From: Clostridia bacterium
GTDB lineage: Bacteria; Bacillota_A; Clostridia; Oscillospirales; CAG-272
Direction: 5' to 3'
NCBI GenBank assembly: GCA_017546745.1
Contig: JAFYRZ010000125.1
Span: 1-7,277 of the forward strand
Length of the DNA stretch: 7,277 bases
Of this stretch, positions 1-6,127 are shown piece by piece. A model generated the notes under the pieces. The model had not been told where the DNA came from. It was given only the letters and a program-made list of their open reading frames with translations, and did not search any database. Both the position numbers and the translations under genes were made by a program. The stretch's first letter is position 1, and each line of letters begins with the position of its first letter.

Positions 1-45
1 CAGTCGCTATGCGACAGCTCTCCCTAAGGAGAGCCTTTGGGATAG
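1..45. repeat. End of a small palindromic interspersed repeat (MITE-like)
   Basis: Two tight hairpins sit back to back. GTCGC-TAT-GCGAC lies at 3-15 (5 bp). GCTCTCC-CTAA-GGAGAGC lies at 17-34 (7 bp), followed by CCTTTGG. A further pair, CGCTAT (5-10) and ATAGCG (42-47), could close around the second hairpin. From memory, this two-hairpin layout matches small non-coding repeats scattered through gut Clostridia genomes. No transposase is visible and the left end lies outside the window. The right boundary (about 40-47) is uncertain because I cannot see a target-site duplication. Confidence 0.55.
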
Positions 46-774
46 CGTAAACTTACCGAAAGCCTCTCAAAGCACGGGATAAGATACATAACAGAGGCGG
101 CAGACGGAGAGGCAGCCTGCGATATCATTCAAAAGGAAAATATCGATATCGTTCTCGTTGACCTTTGGCTTACTAAGATCGACGGTATCGGTCTTATCAG
201 ACGTATGTCCGAGGAAAATAAGACAAGCAGCCCTACCTTTATACTTATGTCCCCGATAAACAAGCAAAGCGTTCTTATGGAGGCGTCCGACGCAGGTGCG
301 GATCTTTGTATTCTTAAGCCTTTTAGCGTCCCCTCGCTCGTTTCGCATATCGAGTCTATTATGCGTATAAGAAACAAGAATTCAAATAAGGATTACAGAG
401 GGTCGAGCATTCCCGAGGACCTTGAATCGCAGGTTACAAAGGTGATTCACCAGATAGGTGTTCCCGCGCATATAAAGGGCTACCAGTATTTAAGATGCGC
501 GATCCTTATGACGATAAACAACAACGAGATCATAAACTCGGTAACGAAGGTGCTCTACCCCACCGTCGCAAAGAAGTACGGCACTACTACCTCTCGCGTT
601 GAGAGAGCGATAAGACACGCGATAGAGGTCGCTTGTGACAGGGGTGACGTTGATACACTCAACTCCTATTTTGGTTATACCATACAAAATAGCCGCGGAA
701 AACCCACTAACAGCGAATTTATCGCAATGATAGCAGATAATCTGCGGCTTAAATATAAGTTCAGCTATGCTTAA
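46..774 (+). CDS. spo0A: Spo0A, sporulation master response regulator, 5'-truncated
   Basis: Spo0A is the phosphorelay end point that commits Firmicutes to sporulation by binding 0A boxes in DNA. The frame is open from 46. The receiver part shows the phospho-acceptor Asp in VDLW (codon 160-162), Ser in the switch Thr/Ser position (ILMS) and Lys in CILKPF. The C-terminal effector domain is complete and highly conserved: [10 protein letters not shown], the recognition region [14 protein letters not shown] and the ending [17 protein letters not shown]. By alignment with B. subtilis Spo0A, about the first 13 residues, including the acidic DD pair, are missing. Upstream in frame are TAA (25-27) and TAG (43-45) inside the repeat. 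No ATG, GTG or TTG occurs in frame before ATG 205, which would remove most of the receiver. It is therefore either a gene broken by a repeat insertion or an assembly join at a repeat. The stop overlaps the convergent recR stop. The family call is secure; whether it is functional is not. Confidence 0.88.
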   Translation, partial: RKLTESLSKHGIRYITEAADGEAACDIIQKENIDIVLVDLWLTKIDGIGLIRRMSEENKTSSPTFILMSPINKQSVLMEASDAGADLCILKPFSVPSLVSHIESIMRIRNKNSNKDYRGSSIPEDLESQVTKVIHQIGVPAHIKGYQYLRCAILMTINNNEIINSVTKVLYPTVAKKYGTTTSRVERAIRHAIEVACDRGDVDTLNSYFGYTIQNSRGKPTNSEFIAMIADNLRLKYKFSYA

Positions 775-1376
775 TTATAGGTTCGTCTGCCTTCCATAGC
801 ACGGTAAAGAGTTACCTCATCGGCGTACTCGATATCCGCGCCGACCGGAATTCCGTATGCAAGGCGTGAAACCTCAACTTCGGTATCCTCAAGAAGTCTT
901 GCGATATACGCTGCGGTTGTATCTCCGCGAGGGGTGGGGTTTGTTGCGATAATGATCTCCTTGACCGAACCGCTCTTAGCCTTTTCTATAAGCGGGGAAA
1001 CGTTTATATCAGCGGCAGTGACGTTATCGATAGGCGAAAGAACTCCGCCAAGCACGTGATAAACGCCCTTGTAGCCGCGGACCTTTTCCATAACCATGAT
1101 ATCCTTGGCATTCTCAACGACGCAAATGATCGAATGATCTCTAACCTCACTTGCGCATATATCACAGCATCCCTCGATGGGCGAAAGGCCGTAACAAACG
1201 GGGCACTTGTGAACGTCGCGTTTTGCGCCAAGGATGGCGTCTGCAAATCTTTCAGCCTCTTCCTCGGTGAAATTAAGCGTTGCAAACGCATATCTTGCGG
1301 CAGTCTTACCTCCAACGCCGGGAAGCCTTTTGAATTCCTCAACAAGGCGGCTGATAGGCGCTATATACTCTGCCAT
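771..1376 (-). CDS. recR: Recombination mediator RecR
   Basis: RecR acts with RecO (and RecF) to load RecA on SSB-coated single-stranded DNA at gaps and stalled forks. The 201-residue length is normal for the family. Domains in order: N-terminal helix-hairpin-helix with [14 protein letters not shown] (18-31); zinc finger with C58, C61, C71 and C74 (one residue longer than the usual spacing, with an extra C70 beside it); Toprim domain starting at about [13 protein letters not shown] and including GGVLSP and [13 protein letters not shown]-terminal Walker-B-like region with [15 protein letters not shown]. The ATG lies 3 nt after the ybaB stop with no strong Shine-Dalgarno, which suggests translational coupling. 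It is the last gene of the ffs-dnaX-ybaB-recR block. Its stop overlaps the spo0A stop tail-to-tail by 4 nt. Confidence 0.97.
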   Translation of the reverse strand: MAEYIAPISRLVEEFKRLPGVGGKTAARYAFATLNFTEEEAERFADAILGAKRDVHKCPVCYGLSPIEGCCDICASEVRDHSIICVVENAKDIMVMEKVRGYKGVYHVLGGVLSPIDNVTAADINVSPLIEKAKSGSVKEIIIATNPTPRGDTTAAYIARLLEDTEVEVSRLAYGIPVGADIEYADEVTLYRAMEGRRTYN

Positions 1377-1379
1377 AGC

Positions 1380-1727
1380 TTAGAAAAGACCCGGAATATT
1401 CATTCCGCCGGTGATTTTCTGCATCTCTGATGCAGAGTCGGATTCTACCTTTTTAATTGCCTCGTTAACAGCGGCGGTGATAAGATCCTCTAAGGTCTCG
1501 ATATCATCGGGATCAACAACGACGGGATCGATCTTAACCGAAAGAATCTCCTTTTTGCCATTTATCTTAACGTTAATAACTCCGCCGCCTGCGGCAACGT
1601 CGTATTCGCGCGATTCAAGCTCCGCCTGCATAGATGCCATATCCTCCTGCATCTTCTGCGCCTGCTTAATCATAGACTGCATATTAGAGGGGCCTCCGCC
1701 GACCCCCTGGGGTAATCTTACCTTCAT
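1380..1727 (-). CDS. ybaB: YbaB/EbfC family nucleoid-associated DNA-binding protein
   Basis: This is a small dimeric DNA-binding protein of the YbaB/EbfC family, called YaaK in B. subtilis and nearly always encoded between dnaX and recR. Visible are the amphipathic N-terminal helix (MIKQAQKMQEDMASMQAELE), the AAGGGVINVKINGKKEI beta section and a helical tail that ends in GGMNIPGLF. The longest frame begins with TTG at 1739, but that TTG overlaps a GGAG sited 6 nt before ATG 1727. ATG 1727 is therefore the better start (115 residues). A Gly-rich stretch (GVGGG) after the start is usual for the family. There are 30 nt between the dnaX stop and this start, and 3 nt to recR. It probably assists DNA repair with RecR; its exact role is not settled in any species. 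Confidence 0.95.
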   Translation of the reverse strand: MKVRLPQGVGGGPSNMQSMIKQAQKMQEDMASMQAELESREYDVAAGGGVINVKINGKKEILSVKIDPVVVDPDDIETLEDLITAAVNEAIKKVESDSASEMQKITGGMNIPGLF

Positions 1728-1757
1728 ATATTTCTCCAATCCGCCAAAACCGGCAAT

Positions 1758-3338
1758 TTAATTATTAAGTATGCTGTCAAGCTCGTCGTAAATATCAGAC
1801 GTGCCACTCGCACCGAGGGGCTCGATCTGAATTTTAATGCTATCGGGCTTAACTCCGTCAACCTCGGCAATAATTCCGCGAAGCAGAGCAAGATCGCCCT
1901 CGCTCGAGGAAAGCTTGGTTGCAAAGAACGGGTTCATTCTGATCTTATATACACCGTTTCCGAGAAAATACGCCTTTGCCCCGATAAACTGAACAGAAAG
2001 CGACTTTTTTAACTCTCCGAGCTTTTCGAGAACATAGCTCCACGAGCCGTATGCGCTCGGCTTTGTACCAACAGAGGATGGCTTTGCCTCCTCCTCGGCT
2101 ACAACGCTCTCCTTTACCGTTGGCAGAACCGTAACGGCATCCTCTCCGTCAGCCGTTTTAAGGGGGGCAGTACCGCCAAGCTTAAGCATCGAAACGGTTT
2201 TCTCAAGCTCCTCTATCCTTAAAGCAAGCGCCTCGGTTGACGAGGAAAGCGTAGGATCGCACATACGAGTAAGCGCGATCTCCGCAATAGATCTCTTGGA
2301 ATTAATAGCCCTTTGCATATCCTCGAGCGCCTTTTCAAGCATAGAGGTATGGTAATAGAGCTTATTCATAGTGAAATCCTTAGCAATAGATCGAAGCATG
2401 TCGTATTCGACCTCGGTAAGGTCGAGGTAGGACCTTGAGGACTCTGTTGCCTTTACTATCATAACGTCGCGATAGGATTCTATGATCTCCTGCCAGAACA
2501 CCGATATGTCACCGCTGCTCTCGCTTATATTTCCGATGATGGAATAAATCGTATCGTAATCGGCAGCACCGATCGCTTTAATCAGCTTATACGCGTTCTC
2601 TCTGTTTCCACTTCCGACAGTTTCAAATACGAGCTTCTCATCGATCGTCTTATGCGCACCGGCACAAAGCTCAAGCAGGCTTATCGCATCACGCATACCG
2701 CCTCTTGAAATTCTTGCAATAACTCGCGCGGCATCGCTTGTAATATCGATATTTTCGCTTTTTGCAACCTCAAGGAGTCTATCTATTATGATATCGCTCG
2801 AAATTCTCTTGAAATCAAAGCGCTGACACCTGGAAACGATGGTCGTAGGAAGCTTATGGAACTCAGTCGTTGCGAGAATAAATATAACGTAGCTCGGCGG
2901 CTCCTCAAGAGTTTTAAGAAGCGCGTTAAACGCGGATATCGACATCATATGTATCTCGTCGATAATATAAACTCTATATTTAAGCTCGGAGGGCGTAAAG
3001 GCTATCTCGTCCTTCATATTACGTACGTTATCAACTCCGGTGTTGCTTGCCGCGTCAAGCTCCATAACGTCGGTAGAAATACCGCTGTCAATGCTGCGGC
3101 ACGCATAGCACTCGTTACAGGGGTTTCCGTTTTTGGGATTTTCGCAGTTTACCGCCTTTGCAAGTATCTTGGCGCAGGTGGTCTTACCCGTACCGCGAGA
3201 GCCGCAGAAAAGATATGCGTGCGAAAGCTTATTATTCTCTACCTCATACTTGAGGATATCTGTAATAGCAGACTGACCACACACGTCGTTAAACGTTTGC
3301 GGACGCCATTTACGGTATAAAGCCTTATAATCCGACAT
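1758..3338 (-). CDS. dnaX: DNA polymerase III subunit gamma/tau
   Basis: DnaX is the ATPase of the clamp loader that places the beta clamp on primed DNA and holds the replisome together. Using ATG 3338 gives 526 residues. Motifs: RKWRPQTFNDVCGQ at the N-terminus; Walker A GSRGTGKT (46-53); zinc site C65, C74, C77, C80; Walker B VYIIDEIH (123-130); LLKTLEEPP; sensor 1 and the arginine-finger SRC motif (ATTEFHKLPTTIVSRC, 156-171); sensor 2 GGMRDAISLLE. A helical domain III follows, then a short charged linker and a C-terminal domain of tau type. The frame is open back to a TTG at 3344, but AAAGGGG sits 7 nt before ATG 3338 and only about one base before that TTG. The gene is first in dnaX-ybaB-recR and lies directly behind the SRP RNA terminator, so it may depend on read-through. 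An in-frame A-AAA-AAG occurs at codons 443-445. Confidence 0.98.
   Translation of the reverse strand: MSDYKALYRKWRPQTFNDVCGQSAITDILKYEVENNKLSHAYLFCGSRGTGKTTCAKILAKAVNCENPKNGNPCNECYACRSIDSGISTDVMELDAASNTGVDNVRNMKDEIAFTPSELKYRVYIIDEIHMMSISAFNALLKTLEEPPSYVIFILATTEFHKLPTTIVSRCQRFDFKRISSDIIIDRLLEVAKSENIDITSDAARVIARISRGGMRDAISLLELCAGAHKTIDEKLVFETVGSGNRENAYKLIKAIGAADYDTIYSIIGNISESSGDISVFWQEIIESYRDVMIVKATESSRSYLDLTEVEYDMLRSIAKDFTMNKLYYHTSMLEKALEDMQRAINSKRSIAEIALTRMCDPTLSSSTEALALRIEELEKTVSMLKLGGTAPLKTADGEDAVTVLPTVKESVVAEEEAKPSSVGTKPSAYGSWSYVLEKLGELKKSLSVQFIGAKAYFLGNGVYKIRMNPFFATKLSSSEGDLALLRGIIAEVDGVKPDSIKIQIEPLGASGTSDIYDELDSILNN
2004..2018 (-). other. Candidate -1 frameshift heptamer with SD-like element in dnaX
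   Basis: On the coding strand the codons tta aaa aag (residues 443-445) contain A-AAA-AAG in the correct phase (2010 down to 2004), the same heptamer used in Escherichia coli dnaX. A GGAG begins at 2018, four bases before the heptamer; in E. coli the SD-like element sits about 10 nt away. A -1 shift would add 19 codons and end at TAA 1947-1945. The product would be about 464 residues and would lack the last 80 or so residues of the full protein. I found no clear stimulatory stem-loop. The motif is certain; its activity is a guess. Confidence 0.35.
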
Positions 3339-3352
3339 ATCCAAACCCCTTT

Positions 3353-3394
3353 AAAAAAGGTGCGTAACGGTATAAATTGTCCGCATTACGCACC
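3353..3394 (-). terminator. Intrinsic terminator of the SRP RNA gene
   Basis: On the minus strand GGTGCGTAA (from 3394) pairs with TTACGCACC (ending 3359). An inner GCGG/CCG pairing adds more stem, and a run of six T follows (3358-3353). It lies 7 nt beyond the closing helix of the SRP RNA and directly before the dnaX ribosome-binding site. dnaX transcription from the ffs promoter would have to read through it. Confidence 0.85.
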
Positions 3395-3400
3395 ATAGTA

Positions 3401-3706
3401 TTCCGTGGGTCGGAAAGAGCCATACACCTCAACGTCGAAAGGACGGTTACGTACGGTAACAAACACTCCTGCTCCGAACAGGCACCCCTGCGGCACACGC
3501 GATAAACCGCTTAATGCTGCTTGGTTCCCCACCTGACATGGTTCACAGCCTCACGTTGCGCAAGACCCATTCTTCAACACAGGAAATGTAAGTGCAGACT
3601 ACACAGCCGCAATCCTCGGAAGAGGGATTAACCCCTGCTATAGCGGATTTCAGGTACAAGGCGCCGCTACCTCCCCGGCTGGTATGACTCCATCCGACAC
3701 ACGGAA
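3401..3706 (-). ncRNA. ffs: Signal recognition particle RNA, large Gram-positive type (6S/scRNA-like)
   Basis: This is the RNA core of the signal recognition particle, which binds Ffh and targets nascent membrane and secreted proteins to FtsY and Sec. The minus-strand transcript starts UUCCGUGUGUCGG and ends CCGACCCACGGAA. These ends pair over 12 of 13 positions and define the closing helix. The S-domain core is present as GUCAGGU-GG-GGAA-CC-AAGCAGC (GGAA tetraloop, helix 8). The Alu-type part contains GGUAGCGGCGCC, CCUGAAAUCCGCUAUAGC and UCUUGCGCAACGUGAGGCUGUGAACC, as in other Clostridia and Bacillus large SRP RNAs. About 306 nt fits the large class. A near-consensus promoter precedes it and a terminator follows. 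The position next to dnaX matches B. subtilis scr-dnaX. Exact ends may differ by a few bases. Confidence 0.93.
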
Positions 3707-3717
3707 TTATATTTAAT

Positions 3718-3746
3718 ATTATAACAGAATTACGAAAAAAATGCAA
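3718..3746 (-). promoter_or_regulatory. Sigma-A promoter of the SRP RNA
   Basis: Reading the minus strand, the -35 box is TTGCAT (3746-3741) and the -10 box is TATAAT (3723-3718), with a 17-bp spacer that contains a T-run. The expected start, about 3711, is just ahead of the predicted 5' end of the SRP RNA. The -35 lies only about 20 bp past the stop of the upstream dehydrogenase gene. Confidence 0.85.
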
Positions 3747-3767
3747 TAGATTTTACAAAAATATATG

Positions 3768-4487
3768 TTAATAAATAACGAATCCGCCGCTGAGGTTAAG
3801 CACCTCACCGGTTATGAAGGACGCGTCATCCCCCGCTAAGAAAAGTGTAGCCGCAGAAACGTCACGCGGCGTGCCGATTCTTGATACGGGGGTCATATCG
3901 ATAAGCTCGTTTTTATCCTCTTCTGTAAGGTGGTTATTCATATCGGTATCGATAAGACCGGGCGCTATCGCATTAACGGTTATCCCCGACGGGCCCAGCT
4001 CCTTTGCGAGTGCCTTCGTCATTCCGATAAGAGCCGCCTTTGCGGTAGAATAGCAAACCTCGCAGGATGCGCCGACAACGCCCCACATAGAGGAAATGTT
4101 TATAATCCTTCCCCACTTGCGGCTAATCATACCGCGAGATACTTCCCTGGTATAAAGAAACGCCGCAGTTAAATTAACGTTGAGCTCCTCGTTCCACTCA
4201 TCAAGCGAAATATCTGTAAAAAGATTTGTCGAGGACACGGCAGCGTTATTTATGAGTATATCTATCTTACCTATCCTATCCTCTGCCTTTTTGACAGCTG
4301 AGAGCACAGCCTCAGAGGACGCGCTATCCGCATTTATGGAAAGTGCTCCGGTTTCCTTTGAGAGCGAAAGAGCCTCCTCGTGAGAGGATTTATAGGTAAA
4401 GGCGACGTTATAGCCCTTTTCGGAAAACGCCTTAACTATCGCGCGCCCGATACCGCGGCTACCGCCCGTTACAAGTACATTTTTCAC
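3768..4487 (-). CDS. FabG-like short-chain dehydrogenase/reductase
   Basis: This is a cytosolic NAD(P)H-dependent oxidoreductase of the classical SDR family, closest in look to 3-oxoacyl-ACP reductase (FabG), which reduces the 3-keto group in fatty acid elongation. With the GTG start it is 239 residues, a normal length. Motifs: cofactor loop TGGSRGIG (7-14); NNAA (80-83, usually NNAG); structural Asn N105 in NVNLT; catalytic S133 (INISSMWG), Y146 and K150 (YSTAK); APGLIDTDM after the active site; C-terminal LNLSGGF. The start is GTG 4487, because GGAG lies 6 nt before it; the longer frame would begin at a TTG overlapping that GGAG. It has its own promoter and stands alone, not inside a fab cluster, so a different substrate is possible. 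It is divergent from the response regulator gene. Confidence 0.93.
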   Translation of the reverse strand: MKNVLVTGGSRGIGRAIVKAFSEKGYNVAFTYKSSHEEALSLSKETGALSINADSASSEAVLSAVKKAEDRIGKIDILINNAAVSSTNLFTDISLDEWNEELNVNLTAAFLYTREVSRGMISRKWGRIINISSMWGVVGASCEVCYSTAKAALIGMTKALAKELGPSGITVNAIAPGLIDTDMNNHLTEEDKNELIDMTPVSRIGTPRDVSAATLFLAGDDASFITGEVLNLSGGFVIY

Positions 4488-4513
4488 GTTTAACTCCAAA
4501 TATTTTTATTTAT

Positions 4514-4542
4514 ATTATAAATATTTAAATCGGAAAAGTCAA
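4514..4542 (-). promoter_or_regulatory. Sigma-A promoter of the dehydrogenase gene
   Basis: On the minus strand TTGACT (4542-4537), a 17-bp spacer and TATAAT (4519-4514) form a near-consensus promoter. The start would be about 4507, giving a leader of about 20 nt that contains the GGAG. The -10 lies within a palindrome, ATTTATA-T-TATAAAT (4508-4522), and two AAATATTT copies (4498-4505 and 4519-4526) are spaced 21 bp apart across it. Confidence 0.8.
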
Positions 4543-4559
4543 CATAAAACAGAAAATTC

Positions 4560-4588
4560 TTGACAAAGTAAAGCAAAAGTTATAGAAT
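4560..4588 (+). promoter_or_regulatory. Sigma-A promoter of the response regulator gene
   Basis: TTGACA (4560-4565), a 17-bp spacer and TAGAAT (4583-4588) give a strong match. Transcription would start at about 4595, 25 nt before the ATG. The leader holds AGAGG and AGGACAGG as ribosome-binding sequence. It is back to back with the dehydrogenase promoter; the two -35 boxes are 17 bp apart. Confidence 0.8.
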
Positions 4589-4619
4589 ATTTATCATAGA
4601 GAGGTAACAGGACAGGAAA

Positions 4620-5294
4620 ATGATTTTAGTCGTTGATAAATCAAGGAAAAACGCAAATTATATAACCGAGCTTATGTTTTATATGGGCTTTATTGCGCAC
4701 GCGGTTACTCCCGGCGAGGTTGCTAATGAATTCACACCGAAATACCACGCAGTTATCTTCTCCGATCCCATGTCTTACGGAGATTACACCGCTTACGTTA
4801 AAAGTATAAGAAAATATATCGGTAATACACCGGTCTTTGCAATCTCACAAGTACCGCTCGATGAGCCGGAGGTGTTTGCCGACGTTTTCAGAAATAACGT
4901 TTATTCAACTACGGTCGTCAAGGGCATTTTAGGCTACGCGAAGGATCACGGTCTTCAGCCTATCGGTGAATATGAGGTCGGCTTTATAAGTGCAAGGGCG
5001 GGGCTTAACTCAGCCTATTATTACTCAAAAAGAATCGAGCTTACAAGAACAGAATTAAAGGTAGTAAGATTTTTCTTGGCAACCTATCCTGCCGTTATGA
5101 GCGCACGTTCGATCATCAAATACATATTTCCGAAGCTCGTTTTCCCGGATTCTACCGCACTAAGAAACCACATTTCCTCGGTCAATAAGAAATTCCGTGA
5201 CGTTATCGACAGAAATCTTATAGTAAACGTCCCCGGTGAGGGATATATTCTCAATACTAACAGCGTTATGAAAGAGCTATCCGAGGTTAAATAG
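4620..5294 (+). CDS. OmpR/PhoB-type response regulator with degenerate receiver
   Basis: This is a DNA-binding transcription regulator of 224 residues. The N-terminal 110 residues resemble a receiver fold: MILVVDKS at strand 1, VIFSDPM near strand 3, VFAIS near strand 4 and VVKGIL near strand 5. The usual acidic pair is reduced to a single D6. The position of the phospho-acceptor Asp appears to be S48, with D49 next to it. S76 and K101 may match the switch Thr/Ser and Lys. The C-terminal part (about 138-211) is a winged helix with LTRTELKVVRFF, then LRNHISSVNKKF (recognition helix) and NVPGEGYIL (wing). Phosphorylation may be altered or absent. No histidine kinase gene is visible. It has its own promoter and lies 58 nt before sigK. 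The DNA-binding class is well supported; its targets are unknown. Autoregulation through the divergent promoter region is possible. Confidence 0.88.
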   Translation: MILVVDKSRKNANYITELMFYMGFIAHAVTPGEVANEFTPKYHAVIFSDPMSYGDYTAYVKSIRKYIGNTPVFAISQVPLDEPEVFADVFRNNVYSTTVVKGILGYAKDHGLQPIGEYEVGFISARAGLNSAYYYSKRIELTRTELKVVRFFLATYPAVMSARSIIKYIFPKLVFPDSTALRNHISSVNKKFRDVIDRNLIVNVPGEGYILNTNSVMKELSEVK

Positions 5295-5307
5295 TTTTAT
5301 TTTAACG

Positions 5308-5368
5308 AATATCCGACATATACTTTTATATCACAAAAAAGGGGTATAATATATGTCGGGTATTTTTT
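5308..5368 (+). terminator. Terminator-shaped hairpin overlapping the sigK start codon
   Basis: AATATCCGACATATA (5308-5322) pairs with TATATGTCGGGTATT (5350-5364): 15 pairs including one G-U, leaving a 27-nt loop. A run of six T (5363-5368) follows at once. The sigK ATG (5353-5355) lies inside the right arm, and its Shine-Dalgarno (AAAAAAGGGG, 5335-5344) is in the loop. The shape suits an intrinsic terminator for the upstream regulator transcript, and the same fold would hide the start codon. The stem is AU-rich apart from its CCGAC core, so efficiency is unsure. Confidence 0.6.
5317..5324 (+). promoter_or_regulatory. Possible SigE-type -10 element for sigK
   Basis: CATATACT differs by one base from CATACACT, a common form of the sporulation sigma-E -10 box, and sigK is a SigE-dependent gene in B. 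subtilis. Initiation would fall at about 5331, inside the loop of the hairpin, leaving a leader with the ribosome-binding site. The -35 region (around 5296-5302, T-rich) is a poor match, so this is tentative. TATACT in the same place could also be read as a weak sigma-A -10. Confidence 0.3.
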
Positions 5369-6054
5369 CTATTCTTTTAAAATTTATTTCCTTAGCGCTA
5401 AAGATTGATGAGCCGCAGTCCTTCCCACCGCCATTAAAAAAGGAGATTGAGGCAGAGCTTTTTGAAAAAATGGCAGGCGGCGACAAGGAAGCGCGAAGCA
5501 AGCTTATCGAGCACAATCTAAGACTTGTTTCTCACATCATACGCAAGTATTACGCATCCTACGAAAATCCTGATGAGCTTTTATCCATCGGAAGCATAGG
5601 ACTTATAAAGGCGGTTGACACCTTCAGCAACAAATACGGAACAAAGTTTGCAACCTACGGTGCAAAATGCGTTCAAAACGAGATACTGATGTTCTTCAGA
5701 GGGCGAAAAAAGACCGCGAACGAGATATCAATAAACGAAACCATTGATATCGACAAGGACGGGAATCCTCTTACATATCTCGATATCATCGGCGTTGAGG
5801 ATTCTATTGCCGAGAACGTAGAGATGAAGATCTATACCGATAGACTACGCGAGCTTGTAGACGAGGTGCTTGACGAGAGGGAGAAGCTTATAGTCATTTT
5901 AAGATACGGCTTAAAGGGGTACCGCCCTATGACGCAAAAGGAGGTTGCGGCCTATCTCGGCATCTCTCGCTCCTACGTTTCAAGGATAGAAAAGCGCGCG
6001 CTTGAAATTCTGAAAAGCTCGTTTGGCAAGGACGTACCGGATCTTTCCGAATAA
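5353..6054 (+). CDS. sigK: RNA polymerase sporulation sigma factor SigK
   Basis: SigK is the late mother-cell sigma factor that directs spore coat and maturation genes. The protein has 233 residues in a single uninterrupted frame, with no skin-type element. The first 17 residues (SGIFSILLKFISLALK after Met) are hydrophobic, like the pro-sequence removed by the SpoIVFB protease. Next come region 1.2/2.1 (LFEKMAGGDKEARSKLIEHN, then LRLVSHIIRKY), region 2.2-2.4 (ELLSIGSIGLIKAVDTFS, GTKFATYGAKCVQNEILM) and the region 4 helix-turn-helix (TQKEVAAYLGISRSYVSRIE, then KRALEIL), which closely matches B. subtilis SigK. The start is ATG 5353, with AGGGG 8 nt upstream. The start codon lies in the hairpin described separately. 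SigE/SigG relatives are the only serious alternative; the N-terminal pro-sequence and the ISRSYVSRIEKRAL signature favour SigK. Confidence 0.93.
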   Translation: MSGIFSILLKFISLALKIDEPQSFPPPLKKEIEAELFEKMAGGDKEARSKLIEHNLRLVSHIIRKYYASYENPDELLSIGSIGLIKAVDTFSNKYGTKFATYGAKCVQNEILMFFRGRKKTANEISINETIDIDKDGNPLTYLDIIGVEDSIAENVEMKIYTDRLRELVDEVLDEREKLIVILRYGLKGYRPMTQKEVAAYLGISRSYVSRIEKRALEILKSSFGKDVPDLSE

Positions 6055-6127
6055 AGGAATAAAAATTTGAAATAACGGAAAAATAAAATCGGTGCATATA
6101 CGCACAAAATGAAAAAAGAGGTTAAAT

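Noticed and set aside
1056..1761. Long plus-strand frames opposite recR and ybaB
   Set aside because: They are antisense shadows; the minus-strand products are clearly RecR and YbaB.
2856..3320. A 154-codon plus-strand frame
   Set aside because: It is antisense to the conserved ATPase domain of dnaX and has no family resemblance.
3543..3746. A 67-codon minus-strand frame
   Set aside because: It lies within the SRP RNA and its promoter; the helix pairing and the GGAA tetraloop explain the sequence.
5345..5350. TATAAT just before the sigK ATG as a -10 box
   Set aside because: Transcription would begin within the first codons of sigK, after its start, and there is no suitable -35 at 17 bp.
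6077..6101. AACG-N16-GCATA as a SigK-type promoter before the DUF378 gene
   Set aside because: The spacing is right but the -10 lacks the second half (TA), and such short motifs occur often by chance.
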